Source: an uncultured Collinsella sp.
Lineage (GTDB): Bacteria; Actinomycetota; Coriobacteriia; Coriobacteriales; Coriobacteriaceae
NCBI GenBank assembly: GCA_938005465.1
Contig: CALLNU010000018.1
Location: forward strand, 1-32,144
DNA length: 32,144 nt
Reading direction: 5' to 3'
In this document: positions 22,095 through 29,286 of the stretch, piece by piece
How the letters are laid out: every line of letters begins with the position of its first letter
How positions within the stretch are numbered: the stretch's first letter is position 1
Made by a program: the position numbers and the translations under genes
The notes under the pieces: generated by a model
What the model was told of the DNA's origin: nothing
Database searches by the model: none
The model's input: the letters and a program-made list of their open reading frames with translations, nothing else

Positions 22095-22819
22095 CAGTAC
22101 GCACCCCACGGCAGGAGTTTGTCCCCGAGCCCCACGATCCGGTCATACAGCACCGTGTGTCGTTCATCCGGATTGCCGTCTCGGTGAAAATGGCCGTAAT
22201 ACCAGTGTTTATAGTCCAGGCAGTCCTCGAGCTCGTCGAGGAATCCGGTCAGCCGGTCCACATCAGGGCGTTCCCAGCCTGGGTCCGGGCAGAGCGTCGG
22301 CGAGAGCATGCGCGTCGAGCAGGTATGGGTGATGACACAGTCGACCTTCCAGCCGACCTCGTCGAGCTTTGTCCGCGCGGTATCGAAATCGCGCTCGTCC
22401 GGGAGCTCCTGAGGCCACCAGCTGGAATACGGCACGCGGTATTCTCTGTCCACGCTCGTGGCACCGCCCATGGTGAAGACCGTCGAGCCGTCGAGCTCGA
22501 AGACCTCCCCGCGCATGAGTCGGCGGATGGATGAGGTATCCGACAGGCGTTGCGTCAGCCCGCCGTGCCACGGCTCCATGGGACGCTCCCCCCAGTGGTC
22601 GAAGCGCTCGTGGTTGCCGTCAACGAACAGCACCGTGTAGGGCCGCGACTCCAGCCAGGCGATATCGGCGCATTCCTCGGCAGAGAAATCCCATGGAAAG
22701 CCAAAGTCACCGGTAACGATGAGATAGTCGTCGCTGGCAAAACTGTCGCCAAGCTCCCAGTCGCGGAGCTTTTGCATGTCGAGCCCACTATGGATGTCGC
22801 CCGTCACATAGACCGTCAT
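22094..22819 (-). CDS. Calcineurin-like metallophosphoesterase 2 (241 aa)
   Basis: Middle gene of three. The ATG at 22819 is chosen because GAGGTGATTCG precedes it and MTVYVTGDIHS begins the domain; the frame is open upstream, but that part is a shadow of the next gene. It shares a 4-nt ATGA overlap with gene 1. Motifs: VTGDIHSG, VTGDFGF, VDGNHERF, the CVITHTC motif and YYGHFHRDGN. RRLMRGEVFELDGSTVF and SSWWPQELP also occur in gene 3 (MRGEVFDIDGLTV, WWPEEMP), confirming a tandem duplication followed by divergence. Substrate unknown. Confidence 0.9.
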   Translation of the reverse strand: MTVYVTGDIHSGLDMQKLRDWELGDSFASDDYLIVTGDFGFPWDFSAEECADIAWLESRPYTVLFVDGNHERFDHWGERPMEPWHGGLTQRLSDTSSIRRLMRGEVFELDGSTVFTMGGATSVDREYRVPYSSWWPQELPDERDFDTARTKLDEVGWKVDCVITHTCSTRMLSPTLCPDPGWERPDVDRLTGFLDELEDCLDYKHWYYGHFHRDGNPDERHTVLYDRIVGLGDKLLPWGAY

Positions 22820-23454
22820 CGAATCACCTCTTCCCTCTTGTACGCCGCCAGCTCGCGCTCGACCTGCCTGTCGCCGGTCTCGTTGACCCACCAGGGCCAT
22901 TTCACACGGCCGCACGGCTCGTCGACTCCGGCGAACCATTCCCTCAGCTCGTCGAGGCTCACCGGGGAGTGCCCGTTGGCATCGCAACCGACGTCGTAGC
23001 GCAGAAGGCCCTGCTTGCGGTTGAACCCGTTGTACGCGCCGCCGCTGCTGTGGATGTGCCCGTGGAGGTGCCACGATCCATGGCTCATGCCCTGCCAGTC
23101 GGCCATGGGGTAATGGCACAGGACGATCTTCTGCCCGTCGATCTTGAGCACGCAGATCGGCGGCTCCACGGTGAAGGCGCCAGCGACCGCCGGCTGGGTC
23201 CAGTCCTTGTCGTGGTTTCCCGGGACGAGGTGGATGCGTCTGCAGGCGATCCGCTTGCGAAGCCCATAGGCGTCCTGGGCGGTCATCTTGAATGAGAAAT
23301 CACCCAGGATGTAGAGTTCGTCGTCCACGGCAACCCTGCCGTTGATGCTGTCGACGATGGCGTCGTTCATCTGCCAAATCGTCTCCCACGGGCGGTCGGT
23401 GAACTTCAGCACGTTCTCATGCCCGAAGTGGGTGTCGCTGGTAAACCAGATCAT
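22816..23454 (-). CDS. Calcineurin-like metallophosphoesterase 1 (212 aa)
   Basis: First gene of the operon. The ATG at 23454 follows GGAGACATAAAT. Motifs: SDTHFGHEN (metal Asp7, His9), LGDFSF, VPGNHDKDW, LCHYPMADW and LHGHIHSSGG. It is less like genes 2 and 3 than they are like each other, and it is shorter. Three different metallophosphoesterases in one overlapping operon suggests they act on related substrates or in steps, but nothing in the sequence names the substrate. Confidence 0.9.
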   Translation of the reverse strand: MIWFTSDTHFGHENVLKFTDRPWETIWQMNDAIVDSINGRVAVDDELYILGDFSFKMTAQDAYGLRKRIACRRIHLVPGNHDKDWTQPAVAGAFTVEPPICVLKIDGQKIVLCHYPMADWQGMSHGSWHLHGHIHSSGGAYNGFNRKQGLLRYDVGCDANGHSPVSLDELREWFAGVDEPCGRVKWPWWVNETGDRQVERELAAYKREEVIR

Positions 23455-23717
23455 ATTTATGTCTCCTTCTGTCGTTAAAAAACGTTCTCCTTCGAGGTCA
23501 GGAGACGTTTTATGAGCGACATGAGGTGCATATCCCTCATGTTTCAAGCTCCAATCTGCCGGATTTGCCCAACTAAAAGTTTACGCCAACGCGCGAACAG
23601 GATTTGATTTTTGAAATATGGACGAATTCCTCGTCAGGAGGGTAAAATGGTGCCGACGGCAGCCCAAGTTGTAGAGAGCTGGGCAGAGCCGTTGCTTAAT
23701 GAAGTTGGGTCATCGTC
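23455..23717. other. Promoter and non-coding region
   Basis: Holds the upstream region of the leftward phosphoesterase operon and, on the plus strand at about 23637-23648, GAGGGTAAAATG, also seen at 19440. I see no gene. Confidence 0.4.
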
Positions 23718-23843
23718 TTAGCGACGGTGGCCTTTCTTTTTGGGCTTCGAGCCCTGCTTGAGTGCCTTGGAAAGGCCGACAAGGGCCGTGAGGAGCGAGA
23801 CCATAGCGGTCAGGAGCTTCACGAGCTCGGTGAAATCGGTCAT
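23718..23843 (-). CDS. Small hydrophobic peptide, type I toxin-like (41 aa)
   Basis: The ATG at 23843 has the strong ribosome site GGGAGGTGATGCCC. The peptide is MTDFTELVKLLTAMVSLLTA then LVGLSKALKQ, one amphipathic or membrane helix, and a basic end (GSKPKKKGHRR). It matches the form of the peptide at 19551-19700: short, one helix, basic tail, excellent ribosome site, isolated on the minus strand. Both have AGGGTAAAATG on the opposite strand about 75-110 bp past the stop. A toxin/antisense pair is a plausible reading but has not been shown. Confidence 0.7.
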   Translation of the reverse strand: MTDFTELVKLLTAMVSLLTALVGLSKALKQGSKPKKKGHRR

Positions 23844-24085
23844 GGGCATCACCTCCCATCAAATGGAGGGCTCTGCCCGGCACGAGGGCTGCCGACAGCA
23901 AGGACGATTCTATCAGAGCGGCTGACTCCCGCCCGATATTACCATCCCACCGCGCCTGTGCAAAAAAGAGGGCCGCCAAACAGCGATCCTCCAGCGAAAG
24001 TGCACGTTATTTAGGACAGTCATATTCTTTGAAAATAATGGCTGTTGTAGAATTACATATAAGAGTCACCCGGAAGGAGCGATCG

Positions 24086-24541
24086 ATGAAAAGCAAACGA
24101 TTTATCCTGAATGCACTTCTGGTAGTAGCAATATTGACGCTCTTGGTCTTCTCCTACTCATACATGAATCAGCCAAGATTTGGATATGCTTTATACGCTG
24201 TTTTTTCCGGCGAAACAACTTACAACACTTACAACACTATAGGCTTCATTGACGCACTCTTTTTCTATGTAGTCGGCCCCGTATCAAGCGAGCTGATCGC
24301 TTTTGTTGTCAGCTACAACCTGAATCAACAAAGCCAAACTCACTCAGCGACTTCGGCCAAACAAGGAATCAATCTCTTCGCAATAACGATAGTTCTGCAA
24401 ATTGCGACTGTGTTGATTATCGCCCTGACCGCAACAAACGTTTTGAAGTATGAGTACGGACTCGTCGCAAGCTGCCTCATGGCAATTGCCGCGGGTATAG
24501 CGGTTTCGTATACGACACCGGCAAAGAAGCAGCTCAACTAA
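24086..24541 (+). CDS. Four-helix membrane protein of unknown function (151 aa)
   Basis: The ATG at 24086 is chosen because AAGGAGCGATCG precedes it. Four hydrophobic segments are visible: FILNALLVVAILTLLVFSYS, then IGFIDALFFYVVGPVSSELI, then FAITIVLQIATVLIIALTAT, then LVASCLMAIAAGIAVSYT. A loop rich in Asn, Thr and Tyr (ETTYNTYNTIG) lies between the first two, and a polar stretch (NQQSQTHSATSAKQG) between the second and third. There is no known motif. It could be an immunity, transport or holin-like protein. It stands alone between the peptide gene at 23843 and the replication region. Confidence 0.75.
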   Translation: MKSKRFILNALLVVAILTLLVFSYSYMNQPRFGYALYAVFSGETTYNTYNTIGFIDALFFYVVGPVSSELIAFVVSYNLNQQSQTHSATSAKQGINLFAITIVLQIATVLIIALTATNVLKYEYGLVASCLMAIAAGIAVSYTTPAKKQLN

Positions 24542-24934
24542 CAGGGCCTATTTGGAATCCGAATCATCCATGGAGCCGTCGATGCCGGTTTTGGTGTTGT
24601 CCTATAAGCCCCGATCAATTCATACTCCTCATCCTTTCCGAATTGCGAGTATGGCAGAATCGGCACTGGATGGCAGCGCGCTAGGCCGTGTCCGCGGAGT
24701 TACCCCCTGTTTTTATCGTAACAGTTGATTCTAGGGACGTTTCACTGTGCCCCTTTTGGCAATTTCCTGTGTCCTTTTTGGAAGCTCGAGCGCCTATCTG
24801 ACCGATGGGAAAGATTTAGCGAATTTAGGTGTACCACTTTGTGTTAGTTTGTATTTTAGACAGTATTTGTGATACGCTTTGTTTCAATCAGTAGTGGTAC
24901 GATTTCGCTTGTTCAACGAAGGAGGTAATTGTCT
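24542..24934 (+). promoter_or_regulatory. Control region upstream of the CopG-like gene
   Basis: No gene. TGTGCCCCTTTTGGCAA (24746-24762) and a diverged copy 22 bp later (TGTGTCCTTTTTGGAA, 24768) form a short repeat. The 17-mer recurs inverted at 27926-27942. GTACCACT (about 24829) and AGTGGTAC (about 24893) form a wide dyad just before the CopG-like gene, a possible repressor site. Confidence 0.55.
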
Positions 24935-25093
24935 ATGGCAGTGGCCGAGGAGAAGAAAAGAATCCAGGTTACTCTGCCTCTCGAAATTTGGCGTGATCTC
25001 GATGACTACGCGAAGAGTCGCGGTGTAGCTAAGTCGTCTATGGCGGCGATCGCTATCGCCGAGTTTTTGGAGCGTGTTAAAGAGCAAAAATAG
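24935..25093 (+). CDS. CopG-like ribbon-helix-helix repressor, likely copy-number control (52 aa)
   Basis: A small gene with a strong ribosome site (GAAGGAGG, 24918-24925). The protein reads KKRIQVTLPLEIWRDLDDYA, then KSRGVAKSSMAAIAIAEFLE: strand, helix, helix, as in CopG/Arc repressors, with the usual TLPLE-x strand. It is 52 aa, like CopG itself. It sits directly upstream of the Rep gene, separated by a terminator, the same order as copG-rep in small plasmids. It probably represses its own and the Rep transcript to hold copy number. A general DNA-binding role cannot be excluded. Confidence 0.85.
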   Translation: MAVAEEKKRIQVTLPLEIWRDLDDYAKSRGVAKSSMAAIAIAEFLERVKEQK

Positions 25094-25097
25094 ATAT

Positions 25098-25138
25098 GAA
25101 AAAAGCCCCCTAACCGCCAAGTAAGAAGGGCTTCTTTC
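25098..25138 (+). terminator. Terminator between the CopG-like gene and rep
   Basis: GAAAAAAGCCC (25098-25108) and GGGCTTCTTTC (25128-25138) form an A/T-flanked stem 5 bp past the stop. It may be partial, letting through a fraction of transcripts to rep. Confidence 0.75.
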
Positions 25139-25258
25139 ATGTTCAAATGTGGCTTTCTGGCCTGTTACCTGCAATCCTAGCACACGTATGCTTCGATTTG
25201 GGCCCCTATGTTGAAGTACTACCAAAATACTATGGCATCACTTCGGCTGATGGCTAGA

Positions 25259-25277
25259 TAGCCTCAACGAGAGGCTA
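25259..25277 (+). promoter_or_regulatory. Hairpin covering the rep ribosome binding site
   Basis: TAGCCTC-AACGA-GAGGCTA: the right arm contains GAGAGGC, the ribosome site of the ATG at 25282. In RNA it would hide the site, so rep translation may be controlled by an antisense RNA or protein. Confidence 0.65.
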
Positions 25278-25281
25278 GTTT

Positions 25282-25881
25282 ATGGATACCAAAAATTTAA
25301 AACCGGATGTGGGCGGTGGCTATCCGTGGGACACGGATAGCCACCCGTCCGGTCCCGCAAACCCGTCTGGAATGGGGACGGCGTCCGATTTCGCGAATCA
25401 GGCCGTCACAGATGCCGCCATGGCCAATAGTGAGAGTCACCGCGAGGTACTTCGCCGGGCATCGGATGAATCGTCCCGTGTCGCCCACATGGTGCAGGAT
25501 ATGGTCAGCGAGAAGGTCGCGATCATCAAGCCGCCATGGATGCTCGAACTCGGTCTGCCTAGGCTCGACACCGATATTATGGGGCGGATTTGGTCGTTCC
25601 AGCGCAAGGACGTCTACAAATCAACCTGCTACATCAGCCTTGCCACCATGGCGGCTGACGTCAAGTCGGATCGCTCGAATGTTAAAAAGAGAATCGACAA
25701 GCTTGTCGAACTCGGTCTTTTGATTAAGTCGCCGCGCGGGAATAACAAATCGGTTGAGTACCGGCTCGATATGACGGCGATCGCTAAGCGCAGACTCGAA
25801 GTCGAGGAGGGCAAGAAAAAGCAACGTGCTGAGAATTCGGCGAAACGCAAAGCTCAGTGGGACGCAAAGCATTCTGCCTAG
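25282..25881 (+). CDS. Plasmid replication initiator with winged HTH (199 aa)
   Basis: Probable Rep. The N-terminal 70 residues are Gly/Pro/Asp-rich and look disordered (GGGYPWDTDSHPSGPANPSG). Residues 80-165 form a winged HTH: DIMGRIWSFQRKDVYKSTCY, then AADVKSDRSNVKKRIDKLVE, then LGLLIKSPRGNNKSVEYRLD. It ends in a basic tail (KKKQRAENSAKRKAQWDAKH). The evidence that it is Rep is mainly position: it is followed directly by about 13 CTATGGGTT dyads, with CopG before and ParA after. The protein is short for a Rep, and I cannot assign a known Rep family. It likely binds the dyads to open the origin. Confidence 0.8.
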   Translation: MDTKNLKPDVGGGYPWDTDSHPSGPANPSGMGTASDFANQAVTDAAMANSESHREVLRRASDESSRVAHMVQDMVSEKVAIIKPPWMLELGLPRLDTDIMGRIWSFQRKDVYKSTCYISLATMAADVKSDRSNVKKRIDKLVELGLLIKSPRGNNKSVEYRLDMTAIAKRRLEVEEGKKKQRAENSAKRKAQWDAKHSA

Positions 25882-25890
25882 TTTGAAGGG

Positions 25891-26398
25891 CTATGGGTTC
25901 ATACAACCCATAGCCCTATTTCTTTTCCTTACAAACTATGGGTTAAACCAACCTACAGTCTAACTATGGGTTGGTTTAACCCATAGTTAGACAAAAAATA
26001 ATTTTATTGATAGGGGGTTAAATAACGGTTCTTCAGCAAGTCTATCGGTTAGGACAACCCATAGACTTGCTCACAGGGATCGCGGATGCTTTTCTGTGAC
26101 GGTAGAGCTATGGGTTGAAAGAACCCATAGAAAATTTAAGCCACTTTTCCGGCTATGGGTTAATTCAACCCATAGAAAGCGATCGGAAAACGCCAAAAAG
26201 TACCGAAATAGTTATTTCAACCCATAGTTTGAGCCTGTGTTAACCTGGGCCAACTTATCAACTATGGGTTGTATCACGAGACTATGGGTTGAAATAACCC
26301 ATGCCAACTATGGGTTCAGTTAACCCATGCACTATGGGTTGAAATAACCACAACTATGGGTTAAAATAACCACAACTATGGGTTCATACAACCCACCA
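25891..26398. repeat. Replication origin with about 13 dyad iterons
   Basis: CTATGGGTT-N5-AACCCATAG copies, some with only one good half, start at 25891, 25936, 25964, 26042, 26108, 26153, 26205, 26262, 26282, 26308, 26332, 26354 and 26376. Five of the left copies are full dyads or nearly so. The last six are densely spaced (20-26 bp) and have a degraded right half (AACCACAAC). An AT-rich stretch (25991-26025) suits melting. No clear DnaA box is seen. This is the candidate oriV, bound by the Rep at 25282. Confidence 0.92.
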
Positions 26399-26866
26399 AG
26401 TCTGACTAGAGTGAATTAGATTCACTTAGTCTGAGCTCAAGAGGGAAACAGAGAAATCCACCAGAAAGCATTTAATAATCGAACGATATGCAAACAAGAA
26501 AAGCCATCGTCCTTGCCCTCCGCTCACTGCGTTCGCTCCGCGTCACTACCGCTCCTTGGCATGGCCTTCGGCCGAAAGTGTGGGGGCTAACGCCCCAGCT
26601 CCCCGACTACGTCGCTGTCAGCCCTCAGCGCCGGCGTCGCCTTCGGCTCCCCGGGCGAACTAATCCCACTTAGTTGCAAGCCCTACAATTCGGCAATGAC
26701 GCCGAATCCGTTTTCCGGTTGATCTGGATACCGACATTTGGTCAACCTCACTTCAATTACCGGCAGGGAGCTACAGAATCGAAAATAAGACGTCCTATCG
26801 GTGAGGTTCGACCGTTTTCTCACTGATAGATAAAACGGGGTCTTAAATCGGCTCTCAGTGACCAAG
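26399..26866. other. Non-coding GC-rich sequence after the origin
   Basis: No gene. Contains short hairpins GGGGGCTAACGCCCC and GGCCTTCGGCC, an ATTCGGC..GCCGAAT hairpin (26689-26707) and the 39-bp repeat below. Confidence 0.4.
26617..26657 (+). repeat. 41-bp dispersed repeat, copy 2
   Basis: Partner of 19000-19038; differs by two small indels in the CGCTTCGCTCC part (CGCCTTCGGCTCC here). Confidence 0.75.
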
Positions 26867-26896
26867 GTAAAAAACGGGCACCTTCCGGTGCCCGTT
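26867..26896 (-). terminator. Terminator of the par operon
   Basis: AACGGGCACC (26873-26882) pairs with GGTGCCCGTT (26887-26896), with a TTCC loop and TTTTTTAC on the minus strand. It begins 7 bp past the stop of the gene at 26904. Confidence 0.92.
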
Positions 26897-26903
26897 AACT
26901 CAA

Positions 26904-27203
26904 CTAGAACTCTTTTTCGGCCAGATAGCGATCGAAAAGCTCCCGAGCGATATCCGATACGGACTTGTCCTCCTCGAGCGCCACTTGCTTCAAACGTTTT
27001 CGGTAACTCTCCGGAACGTACACGGACAGCTGAACAAGCCTCTCAGATGCCCCTTCAGCGCCCTTTTTGGGGCGCCCGGCTTTCCGCACCTGAGGAGCCG
27101 GTTTCTGGGGCTCAGATGCGCTTTCAACGATTTTCTGCTGCCTCTCCTCGGCCTTCTCCGCTGCGACGTCGAAGTATGAGGTCGCCTTTTTGAACTTTGC
27201 CAT
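26904..27203 (-). CDS. Ribbon-helix-helix partition partner of ParA (99 aa)
   Basis: Centromere-binding protein of the ParG/ParB type for a small ParA. The ATG at 27203 directly abuts the parA stop (TAAATG on the minus strand), with GAGGTGCTG upstream. The N-terminal 50 residues are flexible and carry a GRPKKG basic motif like an AT-hook, typical of the arginine-finger tails that stimulate ParA. Residues 55-99 form the RHH domain (RLVQLSVYVPESYRKRLKQV, then EDKSVSDIARELFDRYL). It would bind direct repeats near the par promoter and repress it. Confidence 0.85.
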   Translation of the reverse strand: MAKFKKATSYFDVAAEKAEERQQKIVESASEPQKPAPQVRKAGRPKKGAEGASERLVQLSVYVPESYRKRLKQVALEEDKSVSDIARELFDRYLAEKEF

Positions 27204-27755
27204 TTACAGCACCTCTTCCAGCTCGTTCAGGATGTTTTCAATCGCCTGGGCGGCCTTGCCGTTTTTCGCGATCTCGTATACGGGCTTGCCCAGGGCCGCT
27301 CCCTGTTTGAATGCCGCCGCGGTCGGAACAGTGCCCAGCACGGGAAGGTCATCGGCCTCAAGAAGCTCGAGGAATTGTCTGTCCACGGTCTGGTTCGCCG
27401 CGAAGTTGTTGACGATGATTGCGAACGACAAGTCAGGATTGGCCTCGGTGATGACCTTGATCGTGCGTTTCATGGGCTTCAGGCCCAGCGTGCCGGGCTG
27501 CACCGGGATGATTGCGATATCCGCATTCTTGGCATACTCGGCGGTGTCGTCGCTCAGGAAACCCGGCGTGTCGATGACATTCACGGCGTCCTCGTCGTCG
27601 AGCAGGTTCTTCTCGTGGTTCGCGCCGCCCTGAGGGTCGAGATTGCCGAATCCGACTTTGTGGCCGCGGCGCTCGAGACCCCAGGCGATCTCGTCGGCGA
27701 ACGTCGTCTTGCCGACGCCGCCCTTCTGATTGACTAACAGGATGTTCGTCGCCAT
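27204..27755 (-). CDS. parA: ParA partition ATPase (183 aa)
   Basis: Small Walker-type partition ATPase without an N-terminal HTH (type Ib). The ATG at 27755 is chosen because GGGGAGGAC precedes it. NQKGGVGKTTF (residues 9-19) is the deviant Walker A with the signature lysine. LDPQGG, VIDTPGFLSDD and DIAIIPVQPG follow, and LSFAIIVNNFAANQT is near the middle. The partner at 26904 follows without a gap. The intergenic region upstream holds ACATTAACATG-type repeats as the probable centromere. It pulls plasmid copies apart by cycling on the nucleoid. Confidence 0.93.
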   Translation of the reverse strand: MATNILLVNQKGGVGKTTFADEIAWGLERRGHKVGFGNLDPQGGANHEKNLLDDEDAVNVIDTPGFLSDDTAEYAKNADIAIIPVQPGTLGLKPMKRTIKVITEANPDLSFAIIVNNFAANQTVDRQFLELLEADDLPVLGTVPTAAAFKQGAALGKPVYEIAKNGKAAQAIENILNELEEVL

Positions 27756-27780
27756 GTCCTCCCCTTTCTGAAATAGCATA

Positions 27781-27914
27781 GTCATATATTAGCACATTAA
27801 CATGTAACTACATTAAGTAATTCTAAGTCGCAGTTAGAAATATATGAGCATGTTAAGTAATTAGTATAGTACTACGTTACCGTGCTCATGACTGTGGGTT
27901 GGTTTAACCTATAG
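27781..27914. promoter_or_regulatory. Probable par operator/centromere region plus one iteron-like site
   Basis: ACATTAACATG (27794-27804), TTAAGTAATT at 27813 and 27853 (40 bp apart) and similar words suggest RHH binding sites. A dyad, CTGTGGGTT-GGTTT-AACCTATAG (27892-27914), matches the Rep iterons with two changes and is extended by CATGACT/AGTCATG. Rep might therefore touch the par promoter. Confidence 0.6.
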
Positions 27915-27962
27915 TCATGCTAAAGTTGCCAAAAGGGGCACAAAGGCCAATACGTTTGCGCA

Positions 27963-28244
27963 GTGCCGGCACAGCGACCTAGCATCGTATGCACCGGCGG
28001 AATCATCGCAGGCCTGCAAGGAGAGCATATCCACGGGCTCGTGGTCGCCGGAGGCCTCGTGATGCAGCACGCGCCGGGCGGCGACTGGAAGCGCGTCGAT
28101 TGGGATGCACTTGCTGCCTGGCTCGGCAGATACGGTTACAAGGTCGCTGATTGCGAGACGGAGGCCCTTCCGACCGCCGACGCGTCGAGGCGATTACGCG
28201 AGTGGGAACGCAAGGGTAAAAACGCATCGTCACTGAATCAGTGA
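27963..28244 (+). CDS. Hypothetical protein (93 aa, start uncertain)
   Basis: An open frame from GTG 27963, with later GTG starts (28042) possible. No ribosome site is clear. The C-terminal half looks like real protein: QHAPGGDWKRVDWDALAAWL, then GRYGYKVADCETEALPTADA, then RRLREWERKGKN. This is a mixed alpha fold with no recognised motif. It lies between the par control region and the small membrane genes. I am unsure that it is expressed. Confidence 0.5.
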   Translation: MPAQRPSIVCTGGIIAGLQGEHIHGLVVAGGLVMQHAPGGDWKRVDWDALAAWLGRYGYKVADCETEALPTADASRRLREWERKGKNASSLNQ

Positions 28245-28346
28245 GTCAGTATTCTTTAGTGTTAGATGATGGATATTGAAATTAATTAGCGAGATAATGT
28301 GCATATCTCATAATGTATGCGTTTCACCATGAGAGAGGGGTCTGTC

Positions 28347-28460
28347 ATGAGCTGGAAACCGAGAAAATGCGTTATCGCCGGTCTCGTGACAACCGGTCCT
28401 GGCGGCGGCTTTTTTGCAACCGCAATGACATCGTACCGACTTTTCACTTGCATGTTCTGA
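28347..28460 (+). CDS. Tiny Gly-rich hydrophobic peptide (37 aa)
   Basis: The ATG at 28347 follows GAGAGGGGTCTGTC. The peptide reads MSWKPRKCVIAGLVTTGPGG then GFFATAMTSYRLFTCMF: a short basic start, a hydrophobic middle with GPGGG and two Cys. It is directly followed by the membrane protein gene at 28473 (12-bp gap), so the two may form a unit. Unknown role. Confidence 0.5.
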   Translation: MSWKPRKCVIAGLVTTGPGGGFFATAMTSYRLFTCMF

Positions 28461-28472
28461 AAGGCAGTTGCC

Positions 28473-28712
28473 ATGCTGTCGCAAAATCAATCGAGATACT
28501 TGGTCACAATCGGCTTTGCCCTGCTTGCATTACTCTTTGCTAGCGACCTTTTGCTGAAACCGCCCAAGGAACTCGTTTTGCTTGCCATAGACTGCATTTC
28601 CGCCCTTTACTTTACGGCAACCCTATTCGTCGGACTAAAGGAGAGGAAAAAAGGCGCAGTCGCCGCATCCGCCGTATGCGTGATCATAACCATTGCATCA
28701 TTCTTTATCTGA
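28473..28712 (+). CDS. Small three-helix membrane protein (79 aa)
   Basis: The ATG at 28473 follows GAAAGGCAGTTGCC. Three hydrophobic segments are visible: YLVTIGFALLALLFASDLLL, then LVLLAIDCISALYFTATLFV, then VAASAVCVIITIASFFI. A basic loop (KERKKG) lies between the second and third. There is no known family. Its stop overlaps the convergent gene at 28705 by 8 bp. A pair with the preceding 37-aa peptide (for example toxin/immunity) is speculative. Confidence 0.65.
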   Translation: MLSQNQSRYLVTIGFALLALLFASDLLLKPPKELVLLAIDCISALYFTATLFVGLKERKKGAVAASAVCVIITIASFFI

Positions 28713-29049
28713 CACATTGGTGATTTAGGGGCGATATCGTAGGAATACGACCGGGAGAGTCGGGGCCATAGGCTCCGGTAAGAACCTTCGCCATGCCCCA
28801 CGCATCGAGCCCGATGATTTCCCCGCCGGACGCCCTGACGGTCACGGCGTCCGGCGTCCACGCGATTTCATCGTCCGTGAGGCGGATGGGTGTGACGCTG
28901 CCGGCGTCCATCCGCCTCACGACCTCATTCCGCTTATCGCGCCAGCCCGGCTTGAGCCATTTGATGACGGTCGGACGCGAGACGCCAAGGACGCACGGGC
29001 GCAGCTCGAGCTCTAATACATGAGGTCCCAGCTTGTGATGCGTGAACAT
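28705..29049 (-). CDS. Hypothetical protein with HTH-like segment (114 aa)
   Basis: The ATG at 29049 has no ribosome site and lies inside a CATATGACTACATTAACATG site (29047-29066), so the transcript may be leaderless or the start may lie further in. Residues 20-45 look like a helix-turn-helix (LRPCVLGVSRPTVIKWLKPG). The rest reads as a small globular protein (LTDDEIAWTPDAVTVRASGG, then LDAWGMAKVLTG). No family is recognised. The site at its start also occurs upstream of parA, so it may be regulated with, or by, the partition proteins (inference). Confidence 0.55.
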   Translation of the reverse strand: MFTHHKLGPHVLELELRPCVLGVSRPTVIKWLKPGWRDKRNEVVRRMDAGSVTPIRLTDDEIAWTPDAVTVRASGGEIIGLDAWGMAKVLTGAYGPDSPGRIPTISPLNHQCVR

Positions 29050-29067
29050 ATGACTACATTAACATGG
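29047..29067. promoter_or_regulatory. Centromere-like site, copy 2
   Basis: CATATGACTACATTAACATG: the ACATTAACATG part is identical to 27794-27804 in the parA promoter. It overlaps the start of the leftward gene at 29049. Confidence 0.5.
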
Positions 29068-29286
29068 TCATGTATTACCGAACGTTATATGCTGAGCTGG
29101 ATTCGCCCGTCTGTTATCTTGGCTGCTGACCGCTGAGAACATGGCCGCCGTCTTCGGCAAGGATGGAGTGGAGACGGAGATTCAGGTGGGGCAGATGCGC
29201 CAAACACTGGGCAAGCCTGGCTCCGATTGGCTGTTTAATAAGCACTAACGGGTGAGTTATTGCAGCATAATCGCAGTTGTAAATAG
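29068..29286. other. Gene-less stretch
   Basis: A 35-codon plus frame (29141-29248) has no ribosome site and is not claimed. I see nothing else. Confidence 0.3.

Noticed and set aside
21417..22187. Plus-strand frames opposite the phosphoesterases
   Set aside because: GC-driven shadows. The minus frames contain intact metallophosphoesterase motifs and overlap like an operon.
25891..26398. CRISPR array
   Set aside because: The repeats are palindromic 23-mers, spaced 20-72 bp apart, next to a Rep gene. They are iterons.
29141..29248. 35-aa plus-strand peptide
   Set aside because: The frame is readable but has no ribosome site and nothing else to support it.
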